A DNA stretch of 64,000 nucleotides from Tsukamurella spumae (GCF_012396015.1 NZ_JAAXOQ010000005.1:62001-126000), one strand, 5' to 3'. Shown: positions 26,153 through 35,384, counted from the first letter of the stretch. Program-made: numbers and translations. The notes: a model not told the origin generated them from the sequence alone.

Positions 26153-26944
26153 TCAGTACAGGTCGGTGCGCCGGTCGCGCAGGTGGGTGTTGACGGTGCG
26201 CGACCGCGCGAGCAGCTCGGGGTCGACGTCGAACACCAGGAGGGCCTCGTCCGTGCCGGCGCGCGCGGCGACGGTGCCGTCGGGTGCCGCTCCGGTGCTC
26301 AGGCCGCAATACTCGAGGGCTCTCTCGCGGCCGCAGTGGTTGACGTAGGCGATGTACAGCTGGCTTTCGTAGGCCCGCGCCGGGACGAGCAGCTCGGCCA
26401 CGAGGCCGAAGGGCTCCATGAGCCCCGTGGGCACGAGGAGAAGGTCGGTGCCCGCGTCGGCGTGCGCGCGAACTGCCTCGGGGAACTCGACGTCGTAGCA
26501 GGTCAGCAGGCCGCACGTCAGGTCCCCGAACGGGAACTGCACCGGCAGCTCGTCGCCCTGTGCGAAGACCGCGCGGTCGAGGTCGCCGAACAGGTGCGTC
26601 TTGCGGTAGTGCGCGAGTTCGGCCCCGTCGGGCGCGATCACGGTGGTGGCGTTGAAGACCCGATCCCCGTCGCGCTCCGGGTAGCCGGCGACGACGGCGA
26701 TGTCGTGCCGGCCGGCGATGCCCGCGAGCGCCGCGTGGTACTCGCCGCCGCGGGGACGCGCGAGTTCCCGTGCCGCCGGGCCGATGTCGTAGCCGGTCAC
26801 GGACAGCTCGGGGGTCACCAGCACCTGCGCGCCGCGGGCTGCGGCCCGGGCGGCGGCATCGTCGATCGCGGCCAGGTTCCGCGCCACGTCCGGCTCCGGT
26901 CCCAGGCCCTCCGGTCCCTGGAACATCGCGACCGTGACGGTCAT
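26153..26944 (-). CDS. Carbon-nitrogen hydrolase (nitrilase superfamily); 4-guanidinobutyramide hydrolase candidate
   Basis: A 263-residue amidase. The Glu-Lys-Cys triad is visible: Glu in T-P-E-L-S-V-T-G-Y-D (near residue 45), Lys in Y-R-K-T-H-L-F-G-D (near 115) and Cys in L-L-T-C-Y-D-V-E-F-P-E (near 148). Length and context match DavA-type omega-amino-amide hydrolases. In this operon it would convert 4-guanidinobutyramide to 4-guanidinobutyrate plus ammonia. Its ATG overlaps the permease stop by 4 bp (ATGA). Confidence 0.85.
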   Translation of the reverse strand: MTVTVAMFQGPEGLGPEPDVARNLAAIDDAAARAAARGAQVLVTPELSVTGYDIGPAARELARPRGGEYHAALAGIAGRHDIAVVAGYPERDGDRVFNATTVIAPDGAELAHYRKTHLFGDLDRAVFAQGDELPVQFPFGDLTCGLLTCYDVEFPEAVRAHADAGTDLLLVPTGLMEPFGLVAELLVPARAYESQLYIAYVNHCGRERALEYCGLSTGAAPDGTVAARAGTDEALLVFDVDPELLARSRTVNTHLRDRRTDLY

Positions 26945-28368
26945 GACGCAGCCCTCTCGGCGGTGCGCAGCCGCGAGTGCCGGTAGCCGTAGCCGAAGTA
27001 CACCGCGAGGCCGACCGCGGACCAGATGGCGAAGGCGATCCAGGTCGGGGCCTCGAGCTGCAGCATGAGGTAGACGCAGAAGCCGATGCCGAGGACGGGG
27101 ATGACCGGGAAGAGCGGCGTCTTGAAGGCCCGGGGCAGGTCGGGACGGGTTTGACGCAGGACGATCACGCCAACATTGACCAGCGCGAAGGCGAACAGTG
27201 AGCCGATCGAGGTGGCGTTGGCGAGCTCGCCCAGGGGGACGAACCCGGCGAGCACGGCGACGAGCGCACCGACGATGAGGATGTTGCGCACGGGCACGAA
27301 GGTGCGCGGGTGGACCTTCGCGAAGACCTTCGGCACCAGGCCGTCGCTGCCCATCGTGTAGAGGATGCGGGTCTGGCCGTACATCACCGCGAGCACCACG
27401 CTGGCGATGGCGATGACGGCACCGATCGAGAGGATCACGGACGGCCAGGTCTGACCGGTGACGCCGGTGAGGATCTTCGCCAGGGAGGCCTCGGAGCCGC
27501 CGAACTCCTGCCAGGGCATGGCGCCGATCGCGGCGAGGGCCACGAGGCAGTAGAGCACCGTGATGATGCCGAGCGACAGGATGATGGCGCGTGGCAGGTC
27601 GCGGGTGGGGTTCTTGGCCTCGTTGCCGGCGGTCGACGCGGCGTCGAAGCCGATGTAGGAGAAGAAGACCATCGCCGCGGCGGCGGTCATGCCGTTGACA
27701 CCGAAGGGCATGAACGGGCTGAGGTTGCCGGACTTGAAGGCGGTGAACGCGATGGCGCAGAAGAACACCAGCACGCAGAGCTTGAGGACCACCATCGCCG
27801 TGTTGAGCCGGGCGCTCTCCGTGGCGCCGCCCACCAGCACGAGGCACGCGAGCGCCACGATCACCATGCTGGGGATGTTGACGATGCCGCCGTCGCCGGG
27901 CGGAGCGGCGATCGCGGCGGGCAGCTCGACGTCGAACAGGGTGCGCAGGAGCTCGTTGATGTACTGGCCCCAGCCCACGGCGACCGCGGCGATGGAGACG
28001 CCGTACTCGAGCAGCAGGCACCAGCCGCAGACCCACGCGAACAGCTCGCCGATCGTGGCGTACGCGTAGGAGTAGGAGCTGCCGGACACGGGGATGGTGC
28101 CGGCCATCTCGGCGTAGGAGAGCGCCGAGAACAGCGCCGTCACCGCGGCCAGGATGAACGCGACGATGACCGACGGGCCGGCCTTGGGCGTCGCCTCGCC
28201 GAGGATGACGAAGATACCGGTTCCGAGCGAGGCGCCGATGGACAGCGCGGTCAGGTGGCCGAGGCCCATCGACCGCTTGAGCTGCGGTCCTTCGTGCTCG
28301 GCGGCGCTGTCGGCCAGGATCCGGTCGACCGGCTTGCGGGCGATGAGGCCCGCCGCGAACGGGTTCAC
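26941..28368 (-). CDS. APC-superfamily amino-acid permease (cationic amino-acid type)
   Basis: A 475-residue permease with about 12 transmembrane helices. The first helix contains [11 protein letters not shown], the substrate-binding G-x-G-I-F motif of APC transporters, and the second region [14 protein letters not shown] is typical of the cationic amino-acid (CAT) group. The GTG start at 28368 overlaps the ureohydrolase stop by 4 bp, and its stop overlaps the next start by 4 bp. In this operon arginine or a related guanidino compound is the likely cargo. Confidence 0.87.
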   Translation of the reverse strand: MNPFAAGLIARKPVDRILADSAAEHEGPQLKRSMGLGHLTALSIGASLGTGIFVILGEATPKAGPSVIVAFILAAVTALFSALSYAEMAGTIPVSGSSYSYAYATIGELFAWVCGWCLLLEYGVSIAAVAVGWGQYINELLRTLFDVELPAAIAAPPGDGGIVNIPSMVIVALACLVLVGGATESARLNTAMVVLKLCVLVFFCAIAFTAFKSGNLSPFMPFGVNGMTAAAAMVFFSYIGFDAASTAGNEAKNPTRDLPRAIILSLGIITVLYCLVALAAIGAMPWQEFGGSEASLAKILTGVTGQTWPSVILSIGAVIAIASVVLAVMYGQTRILYTMGSDGLVPKVFAKVHPRTFVPVRNILIVGALVAVLAGFVPLGELANATSIGSLFAFALVNVGVIVLRQTRPDLPRAFKTPLFPVIPVLGIGFCVYLMLQLEAPTWIAFAIWSAVGLAVYFGYGYRHSRLRTAERAAS

Positions 28369-29339
28369 CGGGCGTTCACCGCGAGCACGGACAGCAGCTC
28401 GTACGCGACGTGCGCGGCCGCGACGCCGGTCAGTTCGGCGTGGTCGTAGGGCGGGGCCACCTCGACGACGTCCGCGCCCACCACGTCGGTGCCGACGAGC
28501 GCACGGATCGTGTTCAGCAGTTCACGGCTCGTCATGCCGCCCGCCTCGGGCGTGCCGGTGCCGGGCGCGTGCGCGGGGTCGAGCACGTCGATGTCGACGG
28601 AGACGTAGACGGGGCCGCCGGCACCGTCGGGCCCGGCGAGGCGACGGCGCATGCGGTCGATGACCGTCGACAGGCCCTCGTTCTCGTAGTCGTCCGAGCG
28701 GACCACCTGGAAGCCGAGCACGCCGTCGGCGGTGAGGTCCTGCTCGCCGTAGAGCGGGCCGCGGATGCCGATGTGCATGGACCGTTCGAGGTCGATCAGG
28801 CCCTCCTCGCTGGCGCGGCGGAACGGGGTTCCGTGCGTGTACGGGGCGCCGAAGTAGGTGTCCCAGGTGTCGAGGTGGGCGTCGAAGTGCAGCACCGCGA
28901 CGGGGCCGCGGTCGGCCGCGACGGCGCGCAGGATCGGCAGTGCCAGCGTGTGGTCGCCGCCCAGGGTGAGCACCTTGGAGCCCGCCGCGCGGAGGCGCGC
29001 GATCTCGGCCTCGACGGTGCCGAGCGCCTCCACGATGTCGAACGGGTTCACCGCGAGGTCACCCGCGTCGGCGACCTGGTGCACGGCGAACGGGGAGACG
29101 TCGAGCGCGGGGTTGTAGGGCCGCAGCAACTTCGACGACGCCCGGATGTGGCCCGGGCCGAACCGCGCGCCGGGGCGGTAGCTCACGCCGGAGTCGAAGG
29201 GGATGCCGAGCACCGCGACGGCGGCGGAGTCCACCTCGTCGAGTCGGGGCAGGCGGGCGAAGGTCGCGGGGCCGCAGTAGCGTGGGACGAGGCTCGCGTC
29301 AACGGGGCCCTGAGGCTGGGGCTGGGTTTCGTCAGGCAC
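28365..29339 (-). CDS. Agmatinase/ureohydrolase family; guanidinobutyrase candidate
   Basis: A 324-residue Mn-dependent ureohydrolase. Metal-ligand motifs are complete: G-G-D-H-T-L (near residue 141), F-D-A-H-L-D-T-W-D (near 165) and [13 protein letters not shown] (near 258). In this context it would split 4-guanidinobutyrate into GABA and urea; agmatinase activity is the main alternative. GTG 29339 (V-P-D-E-T-Q-P) is chosen because GAGAGGA lies 7-8 bp upstream; an ATG at 29366 would be only about 10 nt from the predicted transcript start. It is the first gene of the operon. Confidence 0.87.
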   Translation of the reverse strand: MPDETQPQPQGPVDASLVPRYCGPATFARLPRLDEVDSAAVAVLGIPFDSGVSYRPGARFGPGHIRASSKLLRPYNPALDVSPFAVHQVADAGDLAVNPFDIVEALGTVEAEIARLRAAGSKVLTLGGDHTLALPILRAVAADRGPVAVLHFDAHLDTWDTYFGAPYTHGTPFRRASEEGLIDLERSMHIGIRGPLYGEQDLTADGVLGFQVVRSDDYENEGLSTVIDRMRRRLAGPDGAGGPVYVSVDIDVLDPAHAPGTGTPEAGGMTSRELLNTIRALVGTDVVGADVVEVAPPYDHAELTGVAAAHVAYELLSVLAVNAR

Positions 29340-29382
29340 GGATCGATCCTCTCGCAGGGGCTGCATTTGTGGGCCGGATCAC

Positions 29383-29411
29383 ATAGTGTGGGACATCGAT
29401 CGACTTGTCAA
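29383..29411 (-). promoter_or_regulatory. Predicted promoter of the arginine-type catabolic operon
   Basis: Reading leftward, TTGACA (complement of 29406-29411) and CACTAT (complement of 29383-29388) are separated by 17 bp. This would give a transcript start near 29376 and a leader of about 37 nt to the GTG at 29339. The palindromic operator at 29417-29433 lies just upstream of the -35. Confidence 0.55.
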
Positions 29412-29416
29412 CTTGA

Positions 29417-29433
29417 GTTTCCTGAAAGGAAAC
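29417..29433. promoter_or_regulatory. Palindromic operator GTTTCCT-GAA-AGGAAAC
   Basis: A perfect 7-bp-arm palindrome with a 3-nt centre. It overlaps the ribosome site of the XRE-cupin gene and is centred about 49 bp upstream of the predicted start of the leftward operon. That position fits repression of the regulator's own gene and activation of the operon; the regulator binding here is inference. Confidence 0.55.
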
Positions 29434-29438
29434 AGGCG

Positions 29439-30062
29439 TTGGATGTGATTGCTCCGGGTGTGGATGCCCTCTCGCCGGTGCCGGATCAGGTGGGCGGGGC
29501 GCTCAAGGCGGCCCGCCGGTCCCGGCGACTGACGCTCGCCGACATCGCGGAGCGGGTCGGCGTCACCAAGGGCTATCTGTCGAAGGTGGAGCGAGGGCTC
29601 GCGGCACCGTCGATGGCCGTCCTGGTCCGGTTGTGCGAGGTGTTGGAGGTCCCCGTCGGGTCGTTGTTCGACGGTGGCGCGGCGGGCTCGGTCGTCCGCG
29701 CGGACGACTACCCCGGGGTGAGCCTCGGTGGCATCGGTCTCGCCGAGTACCTGCTCACGCCGTCGGCCGAACAGCGGATTCAGGTGCTGCTCAGCGAGAT
29801 CGAGCCCGGCGGCGGCAGCGGCGACGAGTCCTACGCGCTGCCCGCCGAGGTGTGCTTCGTGATGGTGCAGCGCGGGCTGCTGCACCTGGCCTTCCCGCCG
29901 GAACCGGGCGTCGAACTGGCCGTCGGGGATGCGATGACCTTCGATCCGGGGCGCGCGCACACCTTCGCCGCCGGACCCGAGGGGGCGCGTGTGCTGTGGG
30001 TGATGGCGCCCGCGTTGCCCGGGCGGTCGGACGGCGAGGCGGGGGTGGCTACGCCCCGGTGA
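29439..30062 (+). CDS. XRE-family regulator with C-terminal cupin domain
   Basis: A 207-residue regulator: helix-turn-helix at about residues 13-70 (L-K-A-A-R-R-S-R-R-L-T-L-A-D-I-A, then S-K-V-E-R-G-L-A-A-P-S) and a ligand-binding cupin (about 105-195, with V-G-D-A-M-T-F-D-P-G-R-A-H-T-F). This is the PuuR/SutR-like architecture often regulating amino-acid or polyamine catabolism. The TTG at 29439 has AAAGGA 8 bp upstream; GTG 29445 is an alternative. It is divergent from the arginine-type operon and is its probable regulator. Its end overlaps the convergent crotonase gene by 14 bp. Confidence 0.85.
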   Translation: MDVIAPGVDALSPVPDQVGGALKAARRSRRLTLADIAERVGVTKGYLSKVERGLAAPSMAVLVRLCEVLEVPVGSLFDGGAAGSVVRADDYPGVSLGGIGLAEYLLTPSAEQRIQVLLSEIEPGGGSGDESYALPAEVCFVMVQRGLLHLAFPPEPGVELAVGDAMTFDPGRAHTFAAGPEGARVLWVMAPALPGRSDGEAGVATPR

Positions 30063-30849
30063 AGTGGGGCGGACGCTTGTCCAGCATCGCGGCGACCGCC
30101 TCGTGATGGTCCGCGGTCGAATGCGCGATCGTCTGCATCGCTGCCGACAGCTCGAGGAGTGCTTCGAGGCTCTGGTGCTGCCCCTCGCGGAGCAGGCGCT
30201 TGGTCATCCGTAGGGCCTGCGGCGGGTTCGCCGCGACGCGGTCCGCGAGGGCGCGCGCAGCGGCCAGTAGATCGTCGGGCTCGACGACGTTCGACACCAT
30301 GCCCCACGCCAGCGCCGTCTCGGCGTCGACCGCGTCGCCTGTGAGGGCCATCTCGGTGGCGCGCGCCATGCCGACGATGCGGGGGAGCAGCCACGCCCCG
30401 CCGTCGCCGGGGATCAGCCCGACTTTGACGAAGCTCTCCGCGAAGACGGCCCGCGTGGACGCCACCCGCAGGTCGCACATCATCGCCAGATCGCAGCCCG
30501 CGCCGATCGCAGGACCGTTCACCGCCGCCACCGTGGGAACCTCGCAGTGGTACAGCGCCCGCGGAATGCGCTGGATGCCGTGCCGGTAGCCCTGTCGCTG
30601 CTGGGCCGCGGTGCCGCCGAACATGCCCTCCTTGTCGCGCATGTGCTTGACATTGCCGCCGGAGCTGAACGCCGAGCCCGCGCCGGTGAGGATCGCGACT
30701 CGGACCTCGTCGTCGTGGTTGACCGCGTCGACGGCGCGCTCGATGGCCTCGATCATCTTCTCGTCCGACACGGGGTTGCGCGCCGCGGGGTCGTTCAGGG
30801 TCCAGGTGACGACGGGGCCGTCGCGCTCGATCAGGAGGGGTTCGGTCAT
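30049..30849 (-). CDS. Enoyl-CoA hydratase/isomerase family protein
   Basis: A 266-residue crotonase-fold enzyme. Oxyanion-hole segments are S-A-F-S-S-G-G-N-V-K (about residues 58-67) and N-G-P-A-I-G-A-G-C-D-L-A (about 108-119); an Asp-rich turn L-I-P-G-D-G-G follows, where classical hydratases place catalytic acids. It acts on an acyl-CoA of unknown identity. It is monocistronic by layout, 10 bp downstream of the ArsR gene, and could be read through from it. Confidence 0.87.
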   Translation of the reverse strand: MTEPLLIERDGPVVTWTLNDPAARNPVSDEKMIEAIERAVDAVNHDDEVRVAILTGAGSAFSSGGNVKHMRDKEGMFGGTAAQQRQGYRHGIQRIPRALYHCEVPTVAAVNGPAIGAGCDLAMMCDLRVASTRAVFAESFVKVGLIPGDGGAWLLPRIVGMARATEMALTGDAVDAETALAWGMVSNVVEPDDLLAAARALADRVAANPPQALRMTKRLLREGQHQSLEALLELSAAMQTIAHSTADHHEAVAAMLDKRPPHFTGA

Positions 30850-30859
30850 GACCTCGACC

Positions 30860-31615
30860 CTATGCCGACGATCCCGGCTCCCGTACCCAGTCGACTCCGA
30901 ATCGGCGTGCCAGCACCCGCTCCCCGGCGGGGGTGACGCGCACGGCCCGATACAGGGGGAGGCGTTCGGCCCAGCCCGCGGAGAAGAACCGGTCGCAGAG
31001 TGCCCGGCCGGCGCCACCCGCGAGGTGGTGCCGGGTCTCCGTCCAGTCGATGCAGTATCGGACCAGTGGGCGGGCGGCACCATCGGGGAGCGTCACGCCG
31101 AGGTCGTCGAGGAAGGCGAGGCCGTCGTCGGTCAGGCGGTAGTCCAGCTCCCGGCCTGCGGAGGCGGGACGGTCGGCACCGTCGTCGTGGAACAGTCCGT
31201 CGCCGCCCGTCAGATGCCCGTGGTCGAGCAGCGAGCCCATGATCGCGACGCCGAGGCGGCCCGCGAGGTGGTCGTAGCAGGTGCGGGCCGTGCGAAGGCG
31301 CTCCGCGCGGGTGGTCGCCTTGAGCGAGCTGACCGGCTGCGGCGGGGCGAACGCGGCCAGTCGCTCGACGAGGTCGGCGACCTCGGGCCCCGCGATCCGG
31401 TACCAGCGGTGGCGGCCCTCGGACCGGACCGCGAGGAGGCCACCGTCGACGAGGCGCCGGAGGTGGCCGCTCGCGGTGGGCCGGGACACCCCGGCCTCGT
31501 CGGCCAGGACGCCGGCGGCGAGCTCCCTACCACCCAAGAGGGACAACAGGATCCGACTGCGGGTGCGGTCGGCGAACAGCTCGCCGATCCCCGCCAGATC
31601 CGCATCACCGGGCAT
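30860..31615 (-). CDS. ArsR-type winged-helix transcriptional regulator
   Basis: A 251-residue regulator. The N-terminal ~80 residues are an ArsR-like winged helix (R-S-R-I-L-L-S-L-L-G-G-R-E-L, then S-R-P-T-A-S-G-H-L-R-R-L and the wing R-S-E-G-R-H-R-W-Y). The C-terminal ~150 residues have no recognised ligand domain, and there is no ArsR metal-binding Cys pair at the usual place. Its start overlaps the end of the MFS efflux gene by 11 bp, so it probably regulates that transporter. Confidence 0.82.
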   Translation of the reverse strand: MPGDADLAGIGELFADRTRSRILLSLLGGRELAAGVLADEAGVSRPTASGHLRRLVDGGLLAVRSEGRHRWYRIAGPEVADLVERLAAFAPPQPVSSLKATTRAERLRTARTCYDHLAGRLGVAIMGSLLDHGHLTGGDGLFHDDGADRPASAGRELDYRLTDDGLAFLDDLGVTLPDGAARPLVRYCIDWTETRHHLAGGAGRALCDRFFSAGWAERLPLYRAVRVTPAGERVLARRFGVDWVREPGSSA

Positions 31616-32963
31616 CGCTGCGCACCTCCTGCTCCCCGGGGGCGGTGGCGCCGATGCTGGTGACCACCCCCACCACGAGTATGACCGCGACGGCGGCGAA
31701 GGTCACCGCGAGCGCGGTGGAGGTGCGGCCGGTCGCGTTGTAGAGCGCCCCGAATCCGGCGACGCCGAGCGCCCCGCCCGCCTGGCGTGCGCAGTTGAGC
31801 ACCGCCCCGGCGAGCCCGGCGTGCTCGGGCGGCGCGGCGTCCAGCGCGACGGAGGTCATCGCGGGCATGGCGAGCGATGCGAGCCCGATCAGGCCCATCC
31901 CCGTGACGATCGCGCCCGGGTGGGAGGCGCCGACGGCGACGACCAGCGCACCCGTCGCCGCGCACGCGAAGCCCGCGACCATCGGAGGTCGCGGACCGGT
32001 GCGCGCGGTGACGAAGCCACTCGTAGTGGATCCGAGCGCGACGACGACCGTCATCGGCAGGATCGCCGCCCCGGTCTCGAGCACCGTCAGGCCGTGCACC
32101 TGCTGTAGCGCCAACCCGACGACGAGCAGCGCCCCGTACAGCGCGAAGTTGAAGACCAGCCCGGTGATCGCCGCGCCGCGGAACGGTCCGCTCGCAAGCA
32201 GACCGCGGGGAACCATGGGGTGCCGCGCGACGTATTGGGATGCGACGAATGCGCTGGTCGCGAGCAGGGTGGCCGCCGCCAGGGCGCCCGCGAGCGCAGC
32301 GCGGCCCTGACCGAGCTCGATGAGGGCGGCGGTGCCGAGGGCCAGCGCCGCCGCGCCGATGGTCGCGCCCCGCACGTCCAGCGGGCGGGCGTGCCGCGGC
32401 GAGTCGGGCACCGTCGCCCACACCGCCAGGCCCGCGAGGACCGCGACCGGCGCGCCCACCCAGAACACCGCCCGCCACCCCGCGCTCGCGGCCAGTAGGC
32501 CACCGATCGGCGGGCCGGCCGCGAATCCGGCGCTGGCGATGCCGCCCCAGATCCCCAGTGCCCGTGCCCGTTCCGCGGCGCCGGGGTAGAGCTCGCCGAT
32601 CATCGCCAGCGAGCTGGGCAGGATCATCGCCGCTGCCACGCCCTGCACGATGCGGAAGCCGATCAGTGTCGCCCAACCGGGGGCCAGGGCGCAGCCGGCC
32701 GTGGACAGCGCGAACAGTGCGAACCCGAGGACGCAGACCTGCTTGCGCCCGAATCGGTCCGCCGCGGGGCCGGCGAGGAGCATCAGCGCCGCGAACGGGA
32801 TGGTGTAGCCGTCGACCGCCCACTGCGCGAGGCCCAGATCCCCGCCCAGGTCGCGGGTCATCGAGCCCAGGACCACGTTGACGACGGTGGCGTCGAACTG
32901 GATCAGGCCGAACGCCAGGGACAGGGCCAGGAGTGCGACGGTGCGCCGCCGATCGGATTGCAT
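31605..32963 (-). CDS. MFS drug-efflux-type transporter (DHA2/EmrB-QacA-like)
   Basis: A 452-residue membrane protein of 12-14 helices, a proton-driven exporter. Motifs visible are L-D/F-D-A-T-V-V-N-V in helix 1 (the DHA2 signature form), the A-D-R-F-G-R-K loop between helices 2 and 3, and G-P-P-I-G-G in helix 5. ATG 32963 (M-Q-S-D-R-R-R) is chosen; the upstream extension has no membrane or conserved sequence. It is followed with overlap by the ArsR regulator. Cargo unknown. Confidence 0.87.
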   Translation of the reverse strand: MQSDRRRTVALLALSLAFGLIQFDATVVNVVLGSMTRDLGGDLGLAQWAVDGYTIPFAALMLLAGPAADRFGRKQVCVLGFALFALSTAGCALAPGWATLIGFRIVQGVAAAMILPSSLAMIGELYPGAAERARALGIWGGIASAGFAAGPPIGGLLAASAGWRAVFWVGAPVAVLAGLAVWATVPDSPRHARPLDVRGATIGAAALALGTAALIELGQGRAALAGALAAATLLATSAFVASQYVARHPMVPRGLLASGPFRGAAITGLVFNFALYGALLVVGLALQQVHGLTVLETGAAILPMTVVVALGSTTSGFVTARTGPRPPMVAGFACAATGALVVAVGASHPGAIVTGMGLIGLASLAMPAMTSVALDAAPPEHAGLAGAVLNCARQAGGALGVAGFGALYNATGRTSTALAVTFAAVAVILVVGVVTSIGATAPGEQEVRSDAR

Positions 32964-33074
32964 GGCTCCAGCGTGGTGCCGGAACGGTTCGGCGCCCGCC
33001 GAACAGTTCGCCGTGGGTGATTTCCGCCCGTGCGAGGCCATGCCGTAGCATGTTGCGAGCGTCGTGAGACGTAC

Positions 33075-33145
33075 GCGGGCGTAGCTCAATGGTAGAGCCC
33101 TAGTCTTCCAAACTAGCTACGCGGGTTCGATTCCCGTCGCCCGCT
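33075..33145 (+). tRNA. tRNA-Gly (anticodon TCC)
   Basis: The cloverleaf folds fully. Acceptor GCGGGCG (33075-33081) pairs with CGCCCGC (33138-33144), with discriminator T at 33145. The anticodon arm CTAGT/ACTAG has loop CTTCCAA with TCC at 33107-33109, and the T arm contains GGTTCGATTCC. CCA is not encoded. A GU-rich hairpin terminator follows. Confidence 0.95.
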
Positions 33146-33155
33146 CAGATGGAAA

Positions 33156-33192
33156 GGCCCTGGTCGGAGTAGGTTTCCGGCCGGGGTCTTTG
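33156..33192 (+). terminator. Terminator of tRNA-Gly
   Basis: GGCCCTGGTCGG (33156-33167) can pair along its whole length with CCGGCCGGGGTC (33177-33188) if three G-U pairs are allowed, with a short T run directly after. It lies 11 nt past the tRNA. Confidence 0.6.
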
Positions 33193-33276
33193 CCATGTTC
33201 GGGGTCGGTGCCGGGCGATCGACACCGCGGCGACACCGCGGGCCGCGAACCGTAGAACCTGTCAGGGACACACACT

Positions 33277-33993
33277 ATGGTCGGCGACATGAGCGAAGTC
33301 GAGTTCATCGTCAGAGGTAGCCACCGAGTGCACCTACCGGCTGAGCGCGGCACCGTCGCCCTGACGATCAGCCGGGAGGGGCCTGAGCCGGATGCGGTCT
33401 TCAGCGTCGTCGCGGCTGGGGCGGAATCCCTCTCGCAGGACATCAAGAAGCTGCATCGGCCCGCTTCGGGGCCGGTCACGTGGTGGTCTTCGGAACGCCT
33501 ACTCACGGGGTCGCGACGCCCGTGGAACGACAAGGGAAAGCAGCTGCCGCTGGTTTACTGGGCTCGTGTTTCGTTCCGGGTGAAGTTCTCCGACTTCGAT
33601 GAGTTGAACCGGTTTGCCGCCCGCGTCGCGCAGCGCGACGACGCCGAGCTGGATGGCACCTCCTGGACTCTCACGGACAAGCGCCGGACCTCCGTGGAGG
33701 CGGAAGTCCGCTCCGCCGCGGTTCGCGATGCGCGGAAGCGGGCACAGGTCTACGCGGATGCTCTCGATCTGGGCCGCGTGCGGCCGGTCGCGGTCGCCGA
33801 TCCCGGGATGTTGGGCTCGTCTTCCCAGCGGTCGGTCGGAACCGAATCGCGACTGGCTGACATGTCTTTGGGTGCGCCGCCGGCGGCCGCGGCGCAGATC
33901 GACCAGACGCCGCGTGAGATCACCGTCCAACACGATGTCGAGGCGAGATTCGTTGCCACGCAGATTCTTACGCCCGATCGAGCAGACGGGTGA
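33277..33993 (+). CDS. SIMPL-domain (DUF541) protein
   Basis: A 238-residue protein with the SIMPL pattern: an N-terminal strand region H-L-P-A-E-R-G-T-V-A-L-T-I-S, a middle segment W-A-R-V-S-F-R-V-K-F-S-D-F-D-E-L and a C-terminal A-V-R-D-A-R-K-R-A-Q-V-Y-A-D-A-L helix. Many SIMPL proteins are exported, but no signal peptide is visible here. ATG 33277 has CAGGGAC upstream; ATG 33289 is also possible. Function unknown. Confidence 0.75.
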   Translation: MVGDMSEVEFIVRGSHRVHLPAERGTVALTISREGPEPDAVFSVVAAGAESLSQDIKKLHRPASGPVTWWSSERLLTGSRRPWNDKGKQLPLVYWARVSFRVKFSDFDELNRFAARVAQRDDAELDGTSWTLTDKRRTSVEAEVRSAAVRDARKRAQVYADALDLGRVRPVAVADPGMLGSSSQRSVGTESRLADMSLGAPPAAAAQIDQTPREITVQHDVEARFVATQILTPDRADG

Positions 33994-34232
33994 TGTTGTT
34001 CGGGTGCGGGCGGGTTGCTGCTGCTGCGGACGAGCAGCCGCGTCGGCAGATGCACGATGCTAATGTCCGCCCATGACTGACAAGAAGATCTCGGGTTCGC
34101 CCTGGCCGGTGGTGGCGGCTGGGTCGAATCCGGTGTTCGAGGCGCGGGTGTCTCCGCGGCGGGTGCCGATCTGATCGGCGGCAAGCGATGCGCGAAGTTG
34201 TCGAGACTGAATGAGTAATGCAGGATGAGTAT

Positions 34233-35375
34233 GTGAGCACCGATGGGCTCGTACCTCAGAACTATCCGCAGTACGGCTACTCGCAGCCCGGCCAGCCGGG
34301 CTTCCCACCGCCGGGATTCTCTCCCGGACCCGGCTTCCCGCCTGGACCGGGCTGGGGTGCGCCGGCGCCCGAGGTGAAGGTCGGCACCGTCCCGATCCGG
34401 CCCCTCGATCTCGGCGGCCTGTACGGCGGTGCCTTCGCGGCGATCCGCGCGAACCCGGCGGTGATGGTCGGGCTGACGGCGATCGTCGTGGTGCTCGCCC
34501 AGGTGGTCACCTTCCTGGCGCAGATCCCGCTGACCACCGTGTCGACGGATCCGAACGCCGACGACACATCGGCCGCCGTCCTTCTGGGCTCGTCCGCCGC
34601 GAGCCTCGGCGTGTCCCTCATCGCTGCGATCGCGACCCTCTTCCTCACAGGCGTCCTCACCGTGGTCGTGGCACGGTCGGTCCTCGGCGAGAAGACCAGC
34701 ATCGGGGAGGCGGCTCGCGCGGTCGGCCCGAGGCTGTTGCCGCTGATCGGGCTCAGCGTGATCCAGTTCCTGATATACCTCGTCCCGATGCTGCTGGTCT
34801 TCGGCGCGATGATCGGGTTGGTCATCGGCGGCGTCGGCAGCACCGGCATGGTGGTCGGCACCGTCGCCGTCGCGGTGCTCGTGTTCCTGCTTTTCGTGGC
34901 CGGGGCGATCGCGCTCATGCCCGCGTTCTCCATGTCCTACCAGGCGGTCGTGCTCGAGCGCCTCGGACCGATCACCGCGCTGCGTCGGGCCTGGCGCCTG
35001 CAGACGCCGGGGTACTGGCGACTCCTCGGCATCCTCCTGCTGACCTACCTCATCACGGGGATCGTCGCCGGCATCGTCTCGATCCCGTTCGGCGTCGGCA
35101 CGGCGCTGCTCGACGCGGACCACACGCCCCGCAACCTCGCCGGTGCCACCGTCGCCGGGCTGGCGATCGCCGCGGTCGGATCCGCGATCGGGCAGGTGCT
35201 CACCGTGCCCTTCACCGCAGGCGTTCAGGCGCTGCTGTACATCGATCAGCGGATGCGCAACGAGGGGCTCGACCACGCACTGCGCGCCGAGGCGATCCAC
35301 CGGTGGCAGACGGGGTTGGTGGGCGTCCCGACGGAGCACCTCTGGCACGCGAACGGGTATCCGCAGCAGTACTGA
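34233..35375 (+). CDS. Multi-pass membrane protein with Pro/Gly-rich N-terminus
   Basis: About 380 residues. The first ~50 are Pro/Gly/Tyr-rich (P-P-G-F-S-P-G-P-G-F-P-P-G-P-G-W), then about six transmembrane helices with a conserved cytoplasmic segment V-V-L-E-R-L-G-P-I-T-A-L-R-R-A-W-R-L. This resembles the membrane domain family annotated as glycerophosphoryl diester phosphodiesterase membrane-domain or DUF7847-like proteins in actinomycetes; no catalytic domain is attached. GTG 34233 has AGGA 7 bp upstream; ATG 34218 is an alternative. The 224 bp upstream hold no convincing gene. Function unknown. Confidence 0.7.
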   Translation: MSTDGLVPQNYPQYGYSQPGQPGFPPPGFSPGPGFPPGPGWGAPAPEVKVGTVPIRPLDLGGLYGGAFAAIRANPAVMVGLTAIVVVLAQVVTFLAQIPLTTVSTDPNADDTSAAVLLGSSAASLGVSLIAAIATLFLTGVLTVVVARSVLGEKTSIGEAARAVGPRLLPLIGLSVIQFLIYLVPMLLVFGAMIGLVIGGVGSTGMVVGTVAVAVLVFLLFVAGAIALMPAFSMSYQAVVLERLGPITALRRAWRLQTPGYWRLLGILLLTYLITGIVAGIVSIPFGVGTALLDADHTPRNLAGATVAGLAIAAVGSAIGQVLTVPFTAGVQALLYIDQRMRNEGLDHALRAEAIHRWQTGLVGVPTEHLWHANGYPQQY

Positions 35376-35384
35376 CCGCCCTGG

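Noticed and set aside
33075-33145. tRNA-Gly as a second integration site
   Set aside because: No repeat of its 3' end and no integrase gene were noticed nearby; the genes after it look like ordinary chromosomal genes.
34073-34174. Short open frame (33 aa, begins M-T-D-K-K-I-S-G) between the SIMPL gene and the membrane protein gene
   Set aside because: It has no ribosome site of note and no recognised family; it may be a remnant, but it cannot be supported as a gene.
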